DNA of 64,000 bases from Aquamicrobium zhengzhouense (GCF_016124105.1 NZ_JADGMQ010000002.1:434001-498000), one strand, 5' to 3'; counted from the stretch's first letter, positions 42,501 to 51,225 are shown. Notes: generated by a model from the letters alone, not told the origin. A program made the numbers and translations.

Positions 42501-42780
42501 CATTGAGCTTCGCCAGGTCGGCAGCGGCCTCAAGGTGCGCTCGGTCATGGAGGTGCTCACGCCTGGCTCTTCAGGTGTAACGGTGGAGCTTGGCGACGAT
42601 GGCGACTGGACCTCAATGGGCTCGCCCATTGCCGATGATCTCGGGGATGGCTGGGTCGAGCGCGAGTACCTAGCCACCGGCGTCACTGATCTTGAAACCC
42701 GTCAGAAAATCACTCTAACCGGCTCGCCTGCGGCCCGACCTGCGGTTCGACGGTTGCGAGTCCGTGCAACGGAGATCTGA
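39541..42780 (+). CDS. DUF4815-containing large tail protein
   Basis: 1079 residues from ATG 39541. The N-terminal region (NRREKPGHKEKRYAETVFRG, then FVESAELNETQDLVYDRMRE) is the DUF4815 domain, present in large contractile-tail phage proteins. Central repeats are beta-rich (YSVTYRYVATV, VSISYRYKLRRIDVI), and a helical part (DRWNQRQSTSTSSETESMVK) precedes C-terminal beta domains. It probably forms a long tail fibre shaft or peripheral baseplate part that supports receptor binding. The precise role is unknown. Confidence 0.82.
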   Translation: MTISNVYNRREKPGHKEKRYAETVFRGRQFVESAELNETQDLVYDRMREVGDASLGQISLREGGTIVVDQAGGIVRLGSAKVWAGGYMHSVPSAVLEGVPMVGTVAIGIAVEKVFVTEVEDPDLAGIVPDTASHGSALGARVRYDAVWATGGDTFYPIYTLIDGHLPNEVVAPHDTSAERAVERHIDETHGSHIVDGFEVTAGGFADGRQTFIIGAGALRAAGKSVRRVADQRFVRAEDPDLVQVNGEPQVYPAGGVVNLNNGPIDSVQTVTVIKEVTRTITHQIAGGSDNLPETPVFAIVSVSQGGTTYVENADYKLTSDRVDWSPGGAEPSPGSTYSVTYRYVATVTPNATDRFSITLGEAVVGLPVSISYRYKLRRIDVIAIDQAGNVVYLKGVSTKYTPVPPTVPAPLAPLVRVENMWGIPPILSDLGQRKLTEAEVQSMLRTILTMYDQISLVSMERDIQERDPASRRGSFVDPFRDDSQRDMGIAQDAAIIDGVVTLPIDVITLMSDLGDQPIMLPYVTEPVLSQPYRTASRKINEYMAFDPLPAALSLKPAVDRWNQRQSTSTSSETESMVKVGVYRPDLLDTPLYGTSSFETTVTRNVTSRSSTRDLPNLRSISVEFRAERMGPGEQLDAVTFDGIDVTASVTGTKVADAQGVLTGSFMIPSGVRAGTKQVIVTGKGGTRGQTTFTGQGTLTVTQYHTTTHTHTVESVIDPVAQSFALPVTRQITGVKVEFTKRGNASNPVVLEMRPMADGGLPGLETLAEGIISGGAFNVSNPDVDQPSNWTEISYRFPVVTRANEFRWFALLTSDAEHSVAVAQLGDQSDPNAPRGYDARKQEWIRQNLLNGDAADGSNGVSWKLLPDTDLTCQIMAARYTATSRTVVIGEFDLEEINEDGISDILVLLIVDQPSEDCRVTLEMERESGEVVRFEPGVALHLTEYLKETVEIRMVLAGTATLSPVVMPECQIMFGRLKEAATYVSEAIELRQVGSGLKVRSVMEVLTPGSSGVTVELGDDGDWTSMGSPIADDLGDGWVEREYLATGVTDLETRQKITLTGSPAARPAVRRLRVRATEI

Positions 42781-42782
42781 TC

Positions 42783-43535
42783 ATGGCACTTGAAGACACC
42801 CCGCATCTGGGGCTGCCTCTGCCTCATCCTGACAATAGTCCGAGGACCGTCGATGTGCCGCGTTTGCGCGCGGCACTCACGGCGATCGATGGGCATCTGA
42901 AGGATCTTCAGGACGCGGCCTCTGCGCTCGAAGATGACAAGGCGGACAAGGCCCGGGTCGCGATAGACATCGCGACGGCCGTTTCACAGGCGATCTCGGA
43001 TCTCCTTAATGGAGCGCCAGAAGCCTACGACACGCTGAAGGAGATCGCTGACAAGCTTGCGGATACTGACGATGTGGTCAGCGGCATCATCGCTACAATA
43101 GCCACGAAAGCTGCAGCATCATCTGTCTACACCAAGGCTGAAATAGATCATGAGCTTTCCGGAAAGGCCAACTCGTCAGCGCTCGGTGGGAAGGCGAATC
43201 TTTCCGGAGGAAACGCCTTTACCGGACCGCAGCGAGTGGCATTCACGTCGCACTCGGTTGGCGCTGCGATCCTGACGCTCGACCTCGAAGCCAATAACGG
43301 CTTCGCCATCACGATGACTGGAAATCCGACCATCGCCAATCCGTCGAACATCGCCAGTGCGATCGGGCAGGAAGTTTTAATCGTCTTTAGGGGCGCGTAC
43401 CAGCCGAGTTTCGGCAGTTTCTGGAAGTTTCCCAAAGGTGAGGCTCCCAGCTTTGAAGGGGGCTTAAACGCCATCGGCGGCACGGTACTTTCATCGACGG
43501 AAATTCTCGTCCATGGCGCAGCGGGGTATGCGTGA
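42783..43535 (+). CDS. Phage tail fibre protein
   Basis: 250 residues. The N-terminal part has LGLPLPHPDNSPRTVDVPRL, then the fibre-type heptad segment AYDTLKEIADKLADTDDVVS, typical of tail-fibre shafts. The middle ATKAAASSVYTKAEIDHELS and GKANSSALGGKANLSGGNAF repeats are also typical. The C-terminal 90 residues form a beta domain. GTGATG joins it to the next gene. Confidence 0.8.
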   Translation: MALEDTPHLGLPLPHPDNSPRTVDVPRLRAALTAIDGHLKDLQDAASALEDDKADKARVAIDIATAVSQAISDLLNGAPEAYDTLKEIADKLADTDDVVSGIIATIATKAAASSVYTKAEIDHELSGKANSSALGGKANLSGGNAFTGPQRVAFTSHSVGAAILTLDLEANNGFAITMTGNPTIANPSNIASAIGQEVLIVFRGAYQPSFGSFWKFPKGEAPSFEGGLNAIGGTVLSSTEILVHGAAGYA

Positions 43536-44008
43536 TGTTTGGATTTAGTCCTATTGCGATGGGAAGTGGTGGAAAATCACCGTTCAATTTCTCTGGAACA
43601 TTCTCAAGTGACCTAGAAGGATGGGTCACAGGGGCTCAAGCAAGATGGGACGGAGGCGATAGCAGTCGGGCCCGGACACTACCTGGATGTCTGTTAATGG
43701 TTGCTTATAACTTTAACTCCAATTGGGCCGAGTATACGATACCAGCTGAAATAGCTGGAGGGATGCAGATTACAGCATCTGTATGGACTCGCACATTTGA
43801 TTCAGAAACTAATAATAATAGACGTATTCGATATAAGATCGGCGCTGGTTCCTTTTCAGTGCTTGCAAACGTACGGGGCGATGAACGTCCCTACAGACTT
43901 CTATCTGGAACGTTCTCTAATCCTACTGAATCCAGCGTCACCATTCGTCTAGATTGCAACGCGTATGGAGCGTTCGATGATTGGGCGATTTCCGGAGTCT
44001 TGTTGTAA
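43535..44008 (+). CDS. Low-GC tail-tip/receptor-binding candidate
   Basis: 157 residues, beta-rich, ending VTIRLDCNAYGAFDDWAISG. The pattern NWAEYTIPAEIAGGMQITAS and TFDSETNNNRRIRYKIGAGS suggests a jelly-roll carbohydrate-binding module. Base and codon use are clearly more AT-rich than the neighbouring genes (AATAATAATAGA occurs), pointing to recent acquisition, common for receptor-binding modules. It overlaps the fibre gene and the next gene (TAATG). Function inferred. Confidence 0.65.
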   Translation: MFGFSPIAMGSGGKSPFNFSGTFSSDLEGWVTGAQARWDGGDSSRARTLPGCLLMVAYNFNSNWAEYTIPAEIAGGMQITASVWTRTFDSETNNNRRIRYKIGAGSFSVLANVRGDERPYRLLSGTFSNPTESSVTIRLDCNAYGAFDDWAISGVLL

Positions 44009-44541
44009 TGCAATACAAACATCCGAATCTACCTGGGTTTATCAGTCCCGCACCCTTCAAACTCGGGGAAGGTGACGAAACAATTTCTTACGCCCGAGCA
44101 TGGTGGGATAAAGCGACAGAACAGGAAATTGCTGATCTCGGCTTTGTTGAGTACCGCGCGCCGGAGTCACTCCCACCAACGCCAACCCCCGAAGCGATTG
44201 ACGCCGAACGCGACCGACGCATTGCGGCGGGCTTCATCTTTGAAGAAAAGCTCTACCAGTCGCGCCCGGAAGATCGGGAGAACATGGCGGGGGCATCGGT
44301 CGCTGCACTAGCCGCGATGGTCAGCGGATCGGAGCCTGGCGACTACCGCTGGCACAGCGGCGACAGCGACTTTGTCTGGATCGCGGAAGACAACAGCCTG
44401 ACGCTGATGGACGCGCAGACGATGTTCGCGCTTGGTCAAACCGCAATGGCGCACAAGCAGGCGCATATCTTCGCGGCCCGCGCCTTGAAAGACGCCGATC
44501 CTATCCCGGCGGATTACACCGACGACGCCTACTGGCCGTAG
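44008..44541 (+). CDS. Tail fibre assembly-like protein (DUF4376)
   Basis: 177 residues. The first half (PAPFKLGEGDETISYARAWW, KATEQEIADLGFVEYRAPES) and PTPEAIDAERDRRIAAGFIF with AEDNSLTLMDAQTMFALGQT are diagnostic of DUF4376, found in proteins coded just after tail fibres. Ends FAARALKDADPIP. It probably chaperones or caps the fibre. Starts inside the stop of the low-GC gene. Confidence 0.78.
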   Translation: MQYKHPNLPGFISPAPFKLGEGDETISYARAWWDKATEQEIADLGFVEYRAPESLPPTPTPEAIDAERDRRIAAGFIFEEKLYQSRPEDRENMAGASVAALAAMVSGSEPGDYRWHSGDSDFVWIAEDNSLTLMDAQTMFALGQTAMAHKQAHIFAARALKDADPIPADYTDDAYWP

Positions 44542-44652
44542 CTGCCTGCGTCCGAGCGCGCGCCAGCAACTTTCTTCACATCCTGAACATCCATCACCAC
44601 CGGCTTTTGTGCCTGGCGGCGACATACCCTTTTGCCCAATGGAGATGATCCA

Positions 44653-45894
44653 ATGACCAGTCCGCATTTCGGCATGACTTTTTCACGTCCGCAGGACGAG
44701 CCGGTACCAACGCTTGGCGCCGACTTTTCCAAGGTGCTCCTGATCGAAATATCGAATGATGCAGATCCAGAAGTTTTCGCGCTCGATGAACCGGTGCGTT
44801 TTTCGTCAAGTGATCCGCGCTACACGTCCAAGCTGGGCACCGGCCCGCTGGCTGATGCGGTGCGCGCGATCAATTCGCAGCTGTCCGGTCTGAATGCGGG
44901 TGCGGATGTGACCGTGGTGCGCGTTGCTGAAGGGACAAGCGAGAACCCGCGGGATGCGCTCGAGGAAACAAGCGCCAACATCATGGAGGCGCTGGAAAAC
45001 GTTTCGTCGATCCCAAGCCATGTCAACGCAACGCCGCGGCTCGTGTGGGCCGGGCGAACCGCCTGGCGTCCTGATGCAAACACTGCCAATCCGGTTGTTG
45101 CTGCGCTTCCTGCGGCTTTGGAAAAGCTGCTTGCGGTCGCGGCTGTCGATGTCGATGACAGTTCGGCTGAGGAAGCGATCGACGCGCGCGAGACGATGAA
45201 TTCCCAGCGGCTTATTCCGATCGGCATTGCCGGACGGGTTTTTGAGGGCACCGATCTCGTCACCCGTCCGATGGGACCCCGTATTGCCGGTTTGTTCATC
45301 CGCACGGACAATGATCATGGTGGCAAGCCGTTCAACCCGATTGCGAACCGGCCGATCCAGGGGTTGGCCGGCCTGTCGCGCAAGCTGCCGTTCTCGCTGC
45401 TTGATGGATCAACCGAAGGTCAGCAGATGCTGGAGGCCAATGTCTCGATCGTTGCAGAAGGCGAAGTGGGGGTCGATGGATCGATTGCCGATGGCGGCTT
45501 CGTCTTCATCGGCACCGACAACACCGAGACGGGCGAGCTTTGGCGGCAAATTCACCAGGTGCGCGGGGCTGATTATCTCACCGTCAAGATGATGCAGATC
45601 ACCCGCCAGTTCCTTGGTCGCAAGATCACTGCGGATCTGACCGAAGCATGGCTTAACTCCCTGAAGTTCATGCTGCGCGATCACAAGGCGGCGGATGACA
45701 TTCTTGGTTATGACGTTGGCTTCCGCCGCGACAGGAACAGCCCCGAGCAGATCCGGCTTGGTCATCTGACGGTCAATCTCGGGATTGAGCCGGCACCTGC
45801 CTTTAAACTCGCCAATCACGAGATCCGCCGCTACCGCCCTGCAGTTGAGGGGCTGGTGCAGGAGATCATCGCCCGCCTCAACGCCGCCGTCTGA
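44653..45894 (+). CDS. Tail sheath protein (FI-like)
   Basis: 413 residues from ATG 44653, with GGAG at 44640-44643. SKVLLIEISNDADPEVFALD and AVRAINSQLSGLNAGADVTV VRV-type strands open the sheath fold; ARETMNSQRLIPIGIAGRVF and SVRRDR-like end (GYDVGFRRDRNSPEQIRLGH) match P2 FI. It is the contractile outer tube. Followed by the tube gene, as in P2. Confidence 0.92.
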   Translation: MTSPHFGMTFSRPQDEPVPTLGADFSKVLLIEISNDADPEVFALDEPVRFSSSDPRYTSKLGTGPLADAVRAINSQLSGLNAGADVTVVRVAEGTSENPRDALEETSANIMEALENVSSIPSHVNATPRLVWAGRTAWRPDANTANPVVAALPAALEKLLAVAAVDVDDSSAEEAIDARETMNSQRLIPIGIAGRVFEGTDLVTRPMGPRIAGLFIRTDNDHGGKPFNPIANRPIQGLAGLSRKLPFSLLDGSTEGQQMLEANVSIVAEGEVGVDGSIADGGFVFIGTDNTETGELWRQIHQVRGADYLTVKMMQITRQFLGRKITADLTEAWLNSLKFMLRDHKAADDILGYDVGFRRDRNSPEQIRLGHLTVNLGIEPAPAFKLANHEIRRYRPAVEGLVQEIIARLNAAV

Positions 45895-45945
45895 GCCAGT
45901 CAGCCGCATCCAGTTTCACCACAGGTTCCTTGAAGGGAGCACCTT

Positions 45946-46458
45946 ATGCAGCCGCTTTACCTTTTGACTGCCGTGGACGTACGCCGCGCCGAAGAAGCAG
46001 ATAGTTCACGCGCGACAACGATTGCGAGCCTCACCATCCCCTCGATCACTTTCATGACCGCCAACCACAATCCGGGCGGCGGGGTGATGAGTGTCGATTT
46101 TGCCTTGCCTCGTATCGAGCCGGTTGAACCGGCGATGACCGTGAAGGGCTTTGATACCGACATCTTCCGGGGTCTGGGTGTTGTCGATCGCTGGACCTTT
46201 GCCGGGGCCGTGCGCGACAAGAAAACGGGACGTGCTGTTCCCGCACGCGCGATCATTGAAGGTGCGATTGTCGAATGGGAGCCGGATGAGGCGAGCCCGG
46301 AAGAGTTTGTCGGCTGCACCCATGGTTTCAAGGAAGTTACGCATTACGAGTTTACGCTTGATGGCGATGAGCTCTGGTACGTCGATTTCTGGGAGCGCGT
46401 CATCCGGCGCAAGGGTGATGACCTCTTCCGGGAAGATCGCCTGGCGCTTGGAGCCTGA
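45946..46458 (+). CDS. Major tail tube protein (FII-like)
   Basis: 170 residues. ATTIASLTIPSITFMTANHN, then GGVMSVDFALPRIEPVEPAM and WTFAGAVRDKKTGRAVPARA, match P2 FII tail tube. It forms the inner tube of the contractile tail. Lies 51 bases after the sheath gene with AAGGGAG upstream. Confidence 0.9.
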   Translation: MQPLYLLTAVDVRRAEEADSSRATTIASLTIPSITFMTANHNPGGGVMSVDFALPRIEPVEPAMTVKGFDTDIFRGLGVVDRWTFAGAVRDKKTGRAVPARAIIEGAIVEWEPDEASPEEFVGCTHGFKEVTHYEFTLDGDELWYVDFWERVIRRKGDDLFREDRLALGA

Positions 46459-46538
46459 CACCTCAGCTTTGCGCATTCCCTCTCGGATGTCTGACACCGA
46501 AGAGTGGAAATCATGAATCGAATTCTAAAGGAAACAAT

Positions 46539-46835
46539 ATGAGCGAGAAGCTGAGAAGCGCGACCGTGACGCTGGACTATCCTGTCCAGCATGAGGGCCG
46601 GGATATCCAAAGCCTCACCTTTAGGCGGATGAAAGCCAAGGATGCTCTTTTGGCCGAGGGCGAGGAGAACAAGGCCCGGGCTGGCTATCTTCTGTTTGCC
46701 GCGCTTGCCGGGGTCGATCTTGCCGTCATCGAGGAGCTCGACATCGAGGATCTCGAAAAGATCGGGGAGGCGGTCGTTCCTCTGATGGGAAAGTCGGCGG
46801 AAGCTCTGATCGACAAGGCCAAACAGGCGCAGTGA
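46539..46835 (+). CDS. Tail assembly chaperone E-like
   Basis: 98 residues. LRSATVTLDYPVQHEGRDIQ followed by LTFRRMKAKDALLAEGEENK is typical of phage tail assembly gpE (Phage_tail_E). The C-terminal half is helical and Ala/Leu-rich. Its stop overlaps a second small gene as GTGA. In P2 the E' product comes from a frameshift; here a separate start is available instead. Confidence 0.82.
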   Translation: MSEKLRSATVTLDYPVQHEGRDIQSLTFRRMKAKDALLAEGEENKARAGYLLFAALAGVDLAVIEELDIEDLEKIGEAVVPLMGKSAEALIDKAKQAQ

Positions 46836-46996
46836 AGGTTATGTGGCGGGACATTATTACCCAATTGGCCCGCCATTTGAACACTGCCGTAGATATCGTC
46901 GAGGAATGGGACATCGACAAGTTCGCTGCTTACCAGGCGTCGCTTGGCCGCGTCCTGAAGGCTGAGGCGCCAAGATCGCCTCGCTCGGGTCGATAG
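46832..46996 (+). CDS. Tail assembly chaperone E'-like small protein
   Basis: 54 residues from GTG 46832, reading VKVMWRDIITQLARHLNTAV and VEEWDIDKFAAYQASLGRVL. The WDIDKFAAY core is what is expected of P2 E'-like GpE proteins. It overlaps the E stop by four bases. I see no obvious slippery heptamer, so reinitiation is the more likely mechanism. It lies 48 bases before the tape measure gene. Confidence 0.72.
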   Translation: MKVMWRDIITQLARHLNTAVDIVEEWDIDKFAAYQASLGRVLKAEAPRSPRSGR

Positions 46997-47044
46997 GGCC
47001 CCCCGTCCGATCCCTTCTTCCCTCATCATAAGCAGAGCAGATCC

Positions 47045-49420
47045 ATGACCACATTGACTTCGCAGTTGATCGTGTCGCTGCTTGACCGTGTTTCTGCGCC
47101 GGCAAAAGGCGTGGCGGCAGCCGTCAATAATATGCAGAGCCGGATCGATGCCAACAATCGGCGCATGGAGGCGATGCGCGGACGCATGGTCGAGGCGGCT
47201 GCTGTTGCCTATGGACTTGCCCGGGCAATGGCGTCGCCATTGAAAGCGGCAACCGAGTTCGAGACAACGCTTGAGGATATCGGCCAGAAGCTCGACGAGC
47301 CGGTGGCAAAGCTGCCGAAGCTTGGAAAGGAAATTCGGGACGTGGCGCGGCAGACGACCCAGTCTGCCGCGCAAATTGCAACGGGCATGGATGTTCTTGC
47401 CGGCATGGGTGCAAGTCGTGGCGATGCGCTTGGCCTTCTGATGCCGATCGGCAAGGCTGCTACCGCGTATAATGCCAGCATCGCGGATCTTTCGCAGGCA
47501 GGGTATGCGGCGCTCGACAATCTGAAAGTTCCTGCCAATGAGTTTGGCAAGGCACTGGATGCCATGGCGCAGGCCGGCAAGGCCGGTGCCTTCGAACTGA
47601 AGGACATGGCGCAATATTTTCCCTCGCTGGGAGCTGCCTATCAGGGGCTGGGGCAAACGGGCGTCTCTTCGGTCGCGGATCTGGCGGCTGCTCTCCAGGT
47701 GGTGCGAAAGGGCACAGGCGACAGTGCGGAGGCTGCCACCAACCTGTCGAACATCCTGCAGAAGGTTTACGCGCCGCAGACGATCAAGGCATTCAAGAAG
47801 ATCGGCATTGATCTTCGAAAGGAAATGGATCGGGCTGCTAAAGCCGGGATGACGCCAATTGAGGCAATTGCCGAGATCACCCGCAAGGCGCTGAAGGGAG
47901 ATCTCAGCCGCCTCGGTGATCTCTTTACCGATGCCCAGGTGCAAAAGGGGCTGCGCCCCCTGATCCAGAACCTTGATCTTTACCGGCAGATCCGCGCCGA
48001 GGCGATGTCCGCGCAAGGCGTCGTCGAGGAAGATTATCAGCGGCGACTGGTAACAGGGCAGCTTGCGACCCAGCGGATCCAGATCGCCATGGAGAACCTC
48101 AACCTCGCCATCGGCTCAGCCCTTCTTCCAGCTCTTGCCAATCTTGGCGATGTGATCGTGCCGATAATCACCAAGATGGCAGAGTGGGCAGAAGCCAACC
48201 CTGCTTTGACGCAGGCGATTGTTGCGTTGAGCGCCGGGCTTGTCGGTCTTCGTGTTGCAGCCATTGCTGCGCAGTTCAGCCTTCTATGGATGAAGGGGGG
48301 GCTTTTGGCCGCCGGACTTGCCGGAATGAAGGGCCTGGCCGCTGCGCTGAGGATTGCCGGGCTAGCCTTCATGCCCTTTGGGGCTGGGGCGCGCGCGGCC
48401 CGAAGCGCCATGATCGGCTTTACAGCCGCAGCGTCTGTTGGCGGAACGGGATCCGCCCTTAAAATCATGGGCTCAAGCCTGCTTGGGCTCCTCAGTCCGA
48501 TGCGGCTGGTCACGTCCGCTCTCAAGGTGTTGCGGCTTGCGGTAATCGGAACCGGAATCGGGGCAGCGCTTGTGGGCATAGCTGCGGCAGGAACCTGGAT
48601 CTACAACAACTGGCAGGGGATCGGCGTTGCCTTTGAAGCTTTCAAGGGCGCTTTCATGCGGGCGATCGAGCCGGTCATGCCCGCCCTGGAGCCGGTCATC
48701 GACGGGGTTTCCAGCCTGTTTGACTGGATTGGCGATCTCTTGGGACCAATCGATGAAATGAATGGCAGCTGGGCTGCCTGGGGGATCGCTGCCGGAAATG
48801 CTGTCGGTGAAATTGTTGCGGCAGTGGTTGGCCTTCCGGGCAAAATCATCGCGTTTTCCGAAGATATGCTCGATGCAGGTCGAGAACTCGCCCAGGCGAT
48901 GTGGGACGGCGTCAAGGAGATGATTGCCCAAATGGTTGACTGGTTTCGGGAATTGCCGGGGCGGATCATCGAGGCGATCGGCTCGATCGACCTGACCAGC
49001 ATCATCAGCTGGCCATCACCGCCTTCCTGGTGGACCAACCGCCCTTCCTGGCTGGGTGGAGGTGGTGGTGAGAGCGCAGGGATTGCAGGTGCACGTGCGG
49101 CGGGCGGGCCGATCGCTGCAGGTCGGACCTATCTGGTTGGTGAAGAAGGTCCGGAGCTGATCACCCCGTCCCGTTCTGGCTACGTCCATTCTGCGGATGA
49201 AACAGCAGCAATGGCACATGGCGGCTCGCGGAATACAGGAAGTGGCAGTGCGGGTTCATCCGTCCTGTCCCTCGGATCGCTCATTGGCGAACTTCATGTG
49301 CATCCGGCTCCTGGGATGGATGAGGAAGCTTTGGCGCAAAAAGCAGCGCGACTGATTGGCCAGGCGGTGCGTGAGGCGCTTTCCGGCATCCAATCCGACA
49401 GCGAATGGGCTATTGCGTGA
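47045..49420 (+). CDS. Tail tape measure protein (TP901 family)
   Basis: 791 residues. N-terminal coiled coil, then the TP901 core (ATEFETTLEDIGQKLDEPVA, GMDVLAGMGASRGDALGLL, DLAAALQVVRKGTGDSAEAA), several hydrophobic stretches (LTQAIVALSAGLVGLRVAAI and AVIGTGIGAALVGIAAAGTW), and C-terminal ARAAGGPIAAGRTYLVGEEG. The length fixes tail length and the protein is threaded through the tube. The stop overlaps gene U. Confidence 0.92.
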   Translation: MTTLTSQLIVSLLDRVSAPAKGVAAAVNNMQSRIDANNRRMEAMRGRMVEAAAVAYGLARAMASPLKAATEFETTLEDIGQKLDEPVAKLPKLGKEIRDVARQTTQSAAQIATGMDVLAGMGASRGDALGLLMPIGKAATAYNASIADLSQAGYAALDNLKVPANEFGKALDAMAQAGKAGAFELKDMAQYFPSLGAAYQGLGQTGVSSVADLAAALQVVRKGTGDSAEAATNLSNILQKVYAPQTIKAFKKIGIDLRKEMDRAAKAGMTPIEAIAEITRKALKGDLSRLGDLFTDAQVQKGLRPLIQNLDLYRQIRAEAMSAQGVVEEDYQRRLVTGQLATQRIQIAMENLNLAIGSALLPALANLGDVIVPIITKMAEWAEANPALTQAIVALSAGLVGLRVAAIAAQFSLLWMKGGLLAAGLAGMKGLAAALRIAGLAFMPFGAGARAARSAMIGFTAAASVGGTGSALKIMGSSLLGLLSPMRLVTSALKVLRLAVIGTGIGAALVGIAAAGTWIYNNWQGIGVAFEAFKGAFMRAIEPVMPALEPVIDGVSSLFDWIGDLLGPIDEMNGSWAAWGIAAGNAVGEIVAAVVGLPGKIIAFSEDMLDAGRELAQAMWDGVKEMIAQMVDWFRELPGRIIEAIGSIDLTSIISWPSPPSWWTNRPSWLGGGGGESAGIAGARAAGGPIAAGRTYLVGEEGPELITPSRSGYVHSADETAAMAHGGSRNTGSGSAGSSVLSLGSLIGELHVHPAPGMDEEALAQKAARLIGQAVREALSGIQSDSEWAIA

Positions 49421-49860
49421 TGCTTTATATGCTTGGAGCACTCATCGTCGACACTAGGCCGTTCTCGGCGGAGGATGTGCGCCGCACCGCCTCGGCCGAT
49501 ATTGTCGCAAAGCCCCTGATGCAGGCTTTCCCCTCCAAGGAGTTCATGGGTGAGGGGGAAGATGACCTCATCCTTTCCGGGCAGCTCCTGCCGGCAAAGA
49601 TTGGCGGGCTTTCCGAACTTGAGATTGCGCATGAGATGCGGCGGAGCGGGACCCGCTTTCCGTTGCTACGCGGCGACGGGCAGCGCCTTGGCTGGTATGC
49701 GATCACTCAGATCAACGAACAGCATTCGCATCTGATGCGCAATGGCATCGGCTTTATTGTCCGTCATTCGATCACGATGACCAAGGTCGAGCCTGACCAG
49801 GGTGCGGGCCAGCAATTGATCGCCGGTCTTCTTTCTCTCTTCGATGCAATGGCGGGTTGA
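49420..49860 (+). CDS. Tail protein U-like
   Basis: 146 residues from ATG 49420, which overlaps the tape measure TGA. RTASADIVAKPLMQAFPSKE precedes ILSGQLLPAKIGGLSELEIA and RFPLLRGDGQRLGWYAITQI, the pattern of P2 gpU. Gene order T, U, X, D is kept. It helps terminate or stabilise the tail. Confidence 0.85.
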   Translation: MLYMLGALIVDTRPFSAEDVRRTASADIVAKPLMQAFPSKEFMGEGEDDLILSGQLLPAKIGGLSELEIAHEMRRSGTRFPLLRGDGQRLGWYAITQINEQHSHLMRNGIGFIVRHSITMTKVEPDQGAGQQLIAGLLSLFDAMAG

Positions 49861-49862
49861 AG

Positions 49863-50087
49863 ATGGCCGAGATGGTAACGATCAGGGGCGAGAACATCAC
49901 GCTCGATCTCTTGCTTTGGCGGCGCCATGGTGTCCGCGGGCAGGGGCTGGTGGAGGAAACGCTGGCGCTCAATCCAAACCTTGCTTCGCTCGGGCCAATC
50001 ATACCGCTCGGCACCGTGGTTAGGCTGCCTGACCTTCCGGTAAGGCAAGAGCCTGCACCGCGCAAGGTCGTGAGCTTGTTTGGGTAA
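49863..50087 (+). CDS. Tail protein X-like (LysM-like)
   Basis: 74 residues from ATG 49863 (TTG 49857 also in frame). The LysM-like pattern LDLLLWRRHGVRGQGLVEET and LNPNLASLGPIIPLGTVVRL is that of P2 gpX. It is a small baseplate component. Starts three bases after gene U. Confidence 0.83.
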   Translation: MAEMVTIRGENITLDLLLWRRHGVRGQGLVEETLALNPNLASLGPIIPLGTVVRLPDLPVRQEPAPRKVVSLFG

Positions 50088-50094
50088 GGTCACG

Positions 50095-51225
50095 ATGAGC
50101 TGGAAAGTTGCGTGGAAGGTTTTTGTCGAAGGGCGGGACGTGACGAGCGCGATGCGGCCATACCTCATCGACATTGAGGTTCAGGACAAGGCGGGTTCCG
50201 TCTCCGACAGCTGCAGCCTGACCTTTGATGACCGCGATGGTCAGACGCTGCTGCCGCGAGACGGTGCATTTGTCAGCGTGCATCTTCAAGGTGTGCTGGT
50301 CTTTGAAGGAACGGTGGACAGCTGCCGCTCTTCCGGCTCGCGCGGTGGAGGTGGCATCCTCAAGATCGGGGCCAAGGGCTTTGACAGCCGCGGCAAGGTT
50401 AAGCAGCCGCAGAATCTCCACAAGGATGAAGCAACCCTTGGCGACTTCTTGAACGATGCCGCCAAGGGAGCTGGTTTGAGCGAGATCCACATCGATCCCG
50501 ATCTTGCAAACATCAGCCGCAATTACTGGGCAGCTGAGGCGGAGAGTTTTCTTCATCTCGGCCAGCGGCTTGCCCGCGAATATCACGCCACCTTCAAGAT
50601 TAGGGGCAAGACGGCCGTTCTGGTCAAACGTGGCAAGGAGCAAGGCCTGCCGACGATTCAGGGCAAGGTTGGGGAGAATGTCATCTCCTGGGACATTGCT
50701 CCCTACACGGGGCGTAAAGTCTTCACCAAGGCGAAGGTCAGCTGGTTCGATCGCGATGATGCGAGTTTCAAGCAGGAAGAAATTGAGTTTGCCCTCAACC
50801 GCGAGCTGCCAGAGGCCGAAAACATCATCCGCTCATTTGCCGCCGACGAAGACCAGGCAAAATCCATTGGCGAGGCGCGCAAGGCTGAGGCAGAGCGTGA
50901 AGGCGGTGAAGGAAGCGTCGAGCTTGACCTCACCGTAGAAGCGCAGGCGGAGGGTATGTTCATCTTAACGGGTGCAAGAGCCGGCGTCGACGGGAGTTAC
51001 CGGATCGAGAGCGTGCGCCATAAGGCGTCAAGGTCGGGCGGATCGACCACGATGCTGGAGCTCAAGCAGCCGGGAAGTGGAGTAGGTCGGGATGATCGTA
51101 AGTCTAGCGCGAAAGGTGCTGAAGAGGCGGGCCAGGGCGCTAGGACCGGAGCTGCAGCGTCGGCTGTTGGTTCAGGGGGAGGCACCGGCTTTGAAGGTTC
51201 GCCCGAACTGCCCGGGCAGAGGTAG
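50095..51225 (+). CDS. Late control protein D / baseplate hub
   Basis: 376 residues from ATG 50095. SWKVAWKVFVEGRDVTSAMR and LTFDDRDGQTLLPRDGAFVS match P2 gpD; FLNDAAKGAGLSEIHIDPDL, SFLHLGQRLAREYHATFKIR and SYRIESVRHKASRSGG complete it. It acts as the baseplate hub. It is the last gene of the tail operon; the C-terminal Gly/Ser/Ala-rich 40 residues are disordered. Confidence 0.87.
   Translation: MSWKVAWKVFVEGRDVTSAMRPYLIDIEVQDKAGSVSDSCSLTFDDRDGQTLLPRDGAFVSVHLQGVLVFEGTVDSCRSSGSRGGGGILKIGAKGFDSRGKVKQPQNLHKDEATLGDFLNDAAKGAGLSEIHIDPDLANISRNYWAAEAESFLHLGQRLAREYHATFKIRGKTAVLVKRGKEQGLPTIQGKVGENVISWDIAPYTGRKVFTKAKVSWFDRDDASFKQEEIEFALNRELPEAENIIRSFAADEDQAKSIGEARKAEAEREGGEGSVELDLTVEAQAEGMFILTGARAGVDGSYRIESVRHKASRSGGSTTMLELKQPGSGVGRDDRKSSAKGAEEAGQGARTGAAASAVGSGGGTGFEGSPELPGQR

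Noticed and set aside
46685-48016. 443-codon leftward open frame
   Set aside because: Antisense to the tail chaperone and tape measure genes; His/Arg-rich product without a family.
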